This document shows, piece by piece, positions 63,706 through 64,000 of a DNA stretch of 64,000 bases. The translations under genes were made by a program, and so were the position numbers. The DNA is taken from NCBI RefSeq assembly GCF_041200025.1, contig NZ_CP165628.1, forward strand, positions 3,844,001 to 3,908,000, in the 5' to 3' direction. This DNA comes from Rouxiella sp. WC2420. GTDB taxonomy: Bacteria > Pseudomonadota > Gammaproteobacteria > Enterobacterales > Enterobacteriaceae. A model generated the notes under the pieces. It was given only the letters and a program-made list of their open reading frames with translations. It was not told the origin of the DNA and searched no databases. Positions within the stretch are counted from its first letter, which is position 1; each line of letters opens with the position of its first letter.

Positions 63706-63966
63706 ATGAGAAACATCAAATTAGTTCTTGCAGTACTGGCATTGACCGCTGTGCCGGTTGCTAATGTTGCCGCACAGCAGACTTACATGATGCCTGCACA
63801 GACTCAGGAAATCGCAATGGTCAATGTGACTGGCGACAGCAATGTTGTCCAACCGCCACATGGCACCTTGAATCGTAAACCGCTACAGCCTGGTATTACG
63901 AGTTCACCGACCATTCCACCAGCCCCCAATGCGGCTCGTAACGCGCCATCAGCCATTTACTATTAA
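63706..63966 (+). CDS. Small secreted protein (86 residues)
   Basis: Signal peptide MRNIKLVLAVLALTAVPVAN to cleavage near VAA-QQ, then a 60-residue mature part with Pro/Asn-rich tail (SSPTIPPAPNAARNAP). AGGA at 63693-63696 sets the ATG. No family recognised. It diverges from the TetR gene; function unknown. Confidence 0.75.
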   Translation: MRNIKLVLAVLALTAVPVANVAAQQTYMMPAQTQEIAMVNVTGDSNVVQPPHGTLNRKPLQPGITSSPTIPPAPNAARNAPSAIYY

Positions 63967-64000
63967 TCCTTGGTAAATGCATCCCGTTAAAGCCACCGCT

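Overview
The window is chromosomal DNA from a gammaproteobacterium of the order Enterobacterales, most likely a Yersiniaceae relative (Serratia, Rahnella, Rouxiella or Ewingella type). This rests on family-level matches (ompX, rhtA, dps, glnHPQ, rlmF, ybiB, dinG, an OmpF/OmpC porin, osmF-yehYXW, abgRABT) and on gene order. The order ompX-rhtA-dps-glnHPQ-rlmF-ybiB-dinG matches the Escherichia coli backbone, but blocks of accessory genes interrupt it. The species cannot be fixed from the sequence alone.

Layout. 1-2951: a CusR-like response regulator (cut by the window edge) diverges from a periplasmic protein, a b-type cytochrome and an MsrP-like molybdoenzyme, with a perfect CusR-type palindrome between them. 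3083-10787: ompX, rhtA, an inserted fasciclin/ECF sigma/anti-sigma trio, dps, and glnHPQ with NtrC sites and a sigma-54 promoter. 10881-17496: an inserted AT-rich block with a GH18 chitinase like those of Yersinia entomophaga toxin complexes, a holin-like membrane protein, a large unrecognised protein and a LysR regulator. 17646-19507: rlmF and a flavin-reductase-like gene. 19569-26382: a toxin-less RHS protein, then three copies of an unrecognised gene family, of which one is intact, one is a pseudogene and one is a remnant. 26694-34246: M3 peptidase, ybiB, dinG, a porin and an e(P4) phosphatase.

34247-37550 is the strangest stretch. It has seven 11-bp tandem repeats, an AT-rich coiled-coil gene bracketed by direct copies of a repeat module, and two roughly 0.6-0.7 kb copies of a giant imperfect palindrome with hexanucleotide tracts at the ends. 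Apparent reading frames there are mirror images of each other and are not convincing genes.

37551-45668: a GNAT/XRE pair diverges from a nine-gene tightly coupled operon (MerR regulator, NTF2-like, SDR, FAD oxidoreductase, DUF1365, CFA-synthase-like methyltransferase, DUF2878, chalcone-isomerase-like, DUF3833). It resembles fatty-acid-modifying, light or singlet-oxygen response clusters. 45776-55121: yedA, a small membrane protein, a two-frame proline-rich gene with an A9 tract, the osmF-yehY-yehX-yehW importer carrying a tandem palindromic repeat, a zinc alcohol dehydrogenase and an MFS transporter. 55188-63966: a SUFU-domain protein, abgR/abgABT for p-aminobenzoyl-glutamate use, a TetR-MpaB pair and a small secreted protein. 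No tRNA, rRNA, CRISPR array, transposase or integrase was recognised.
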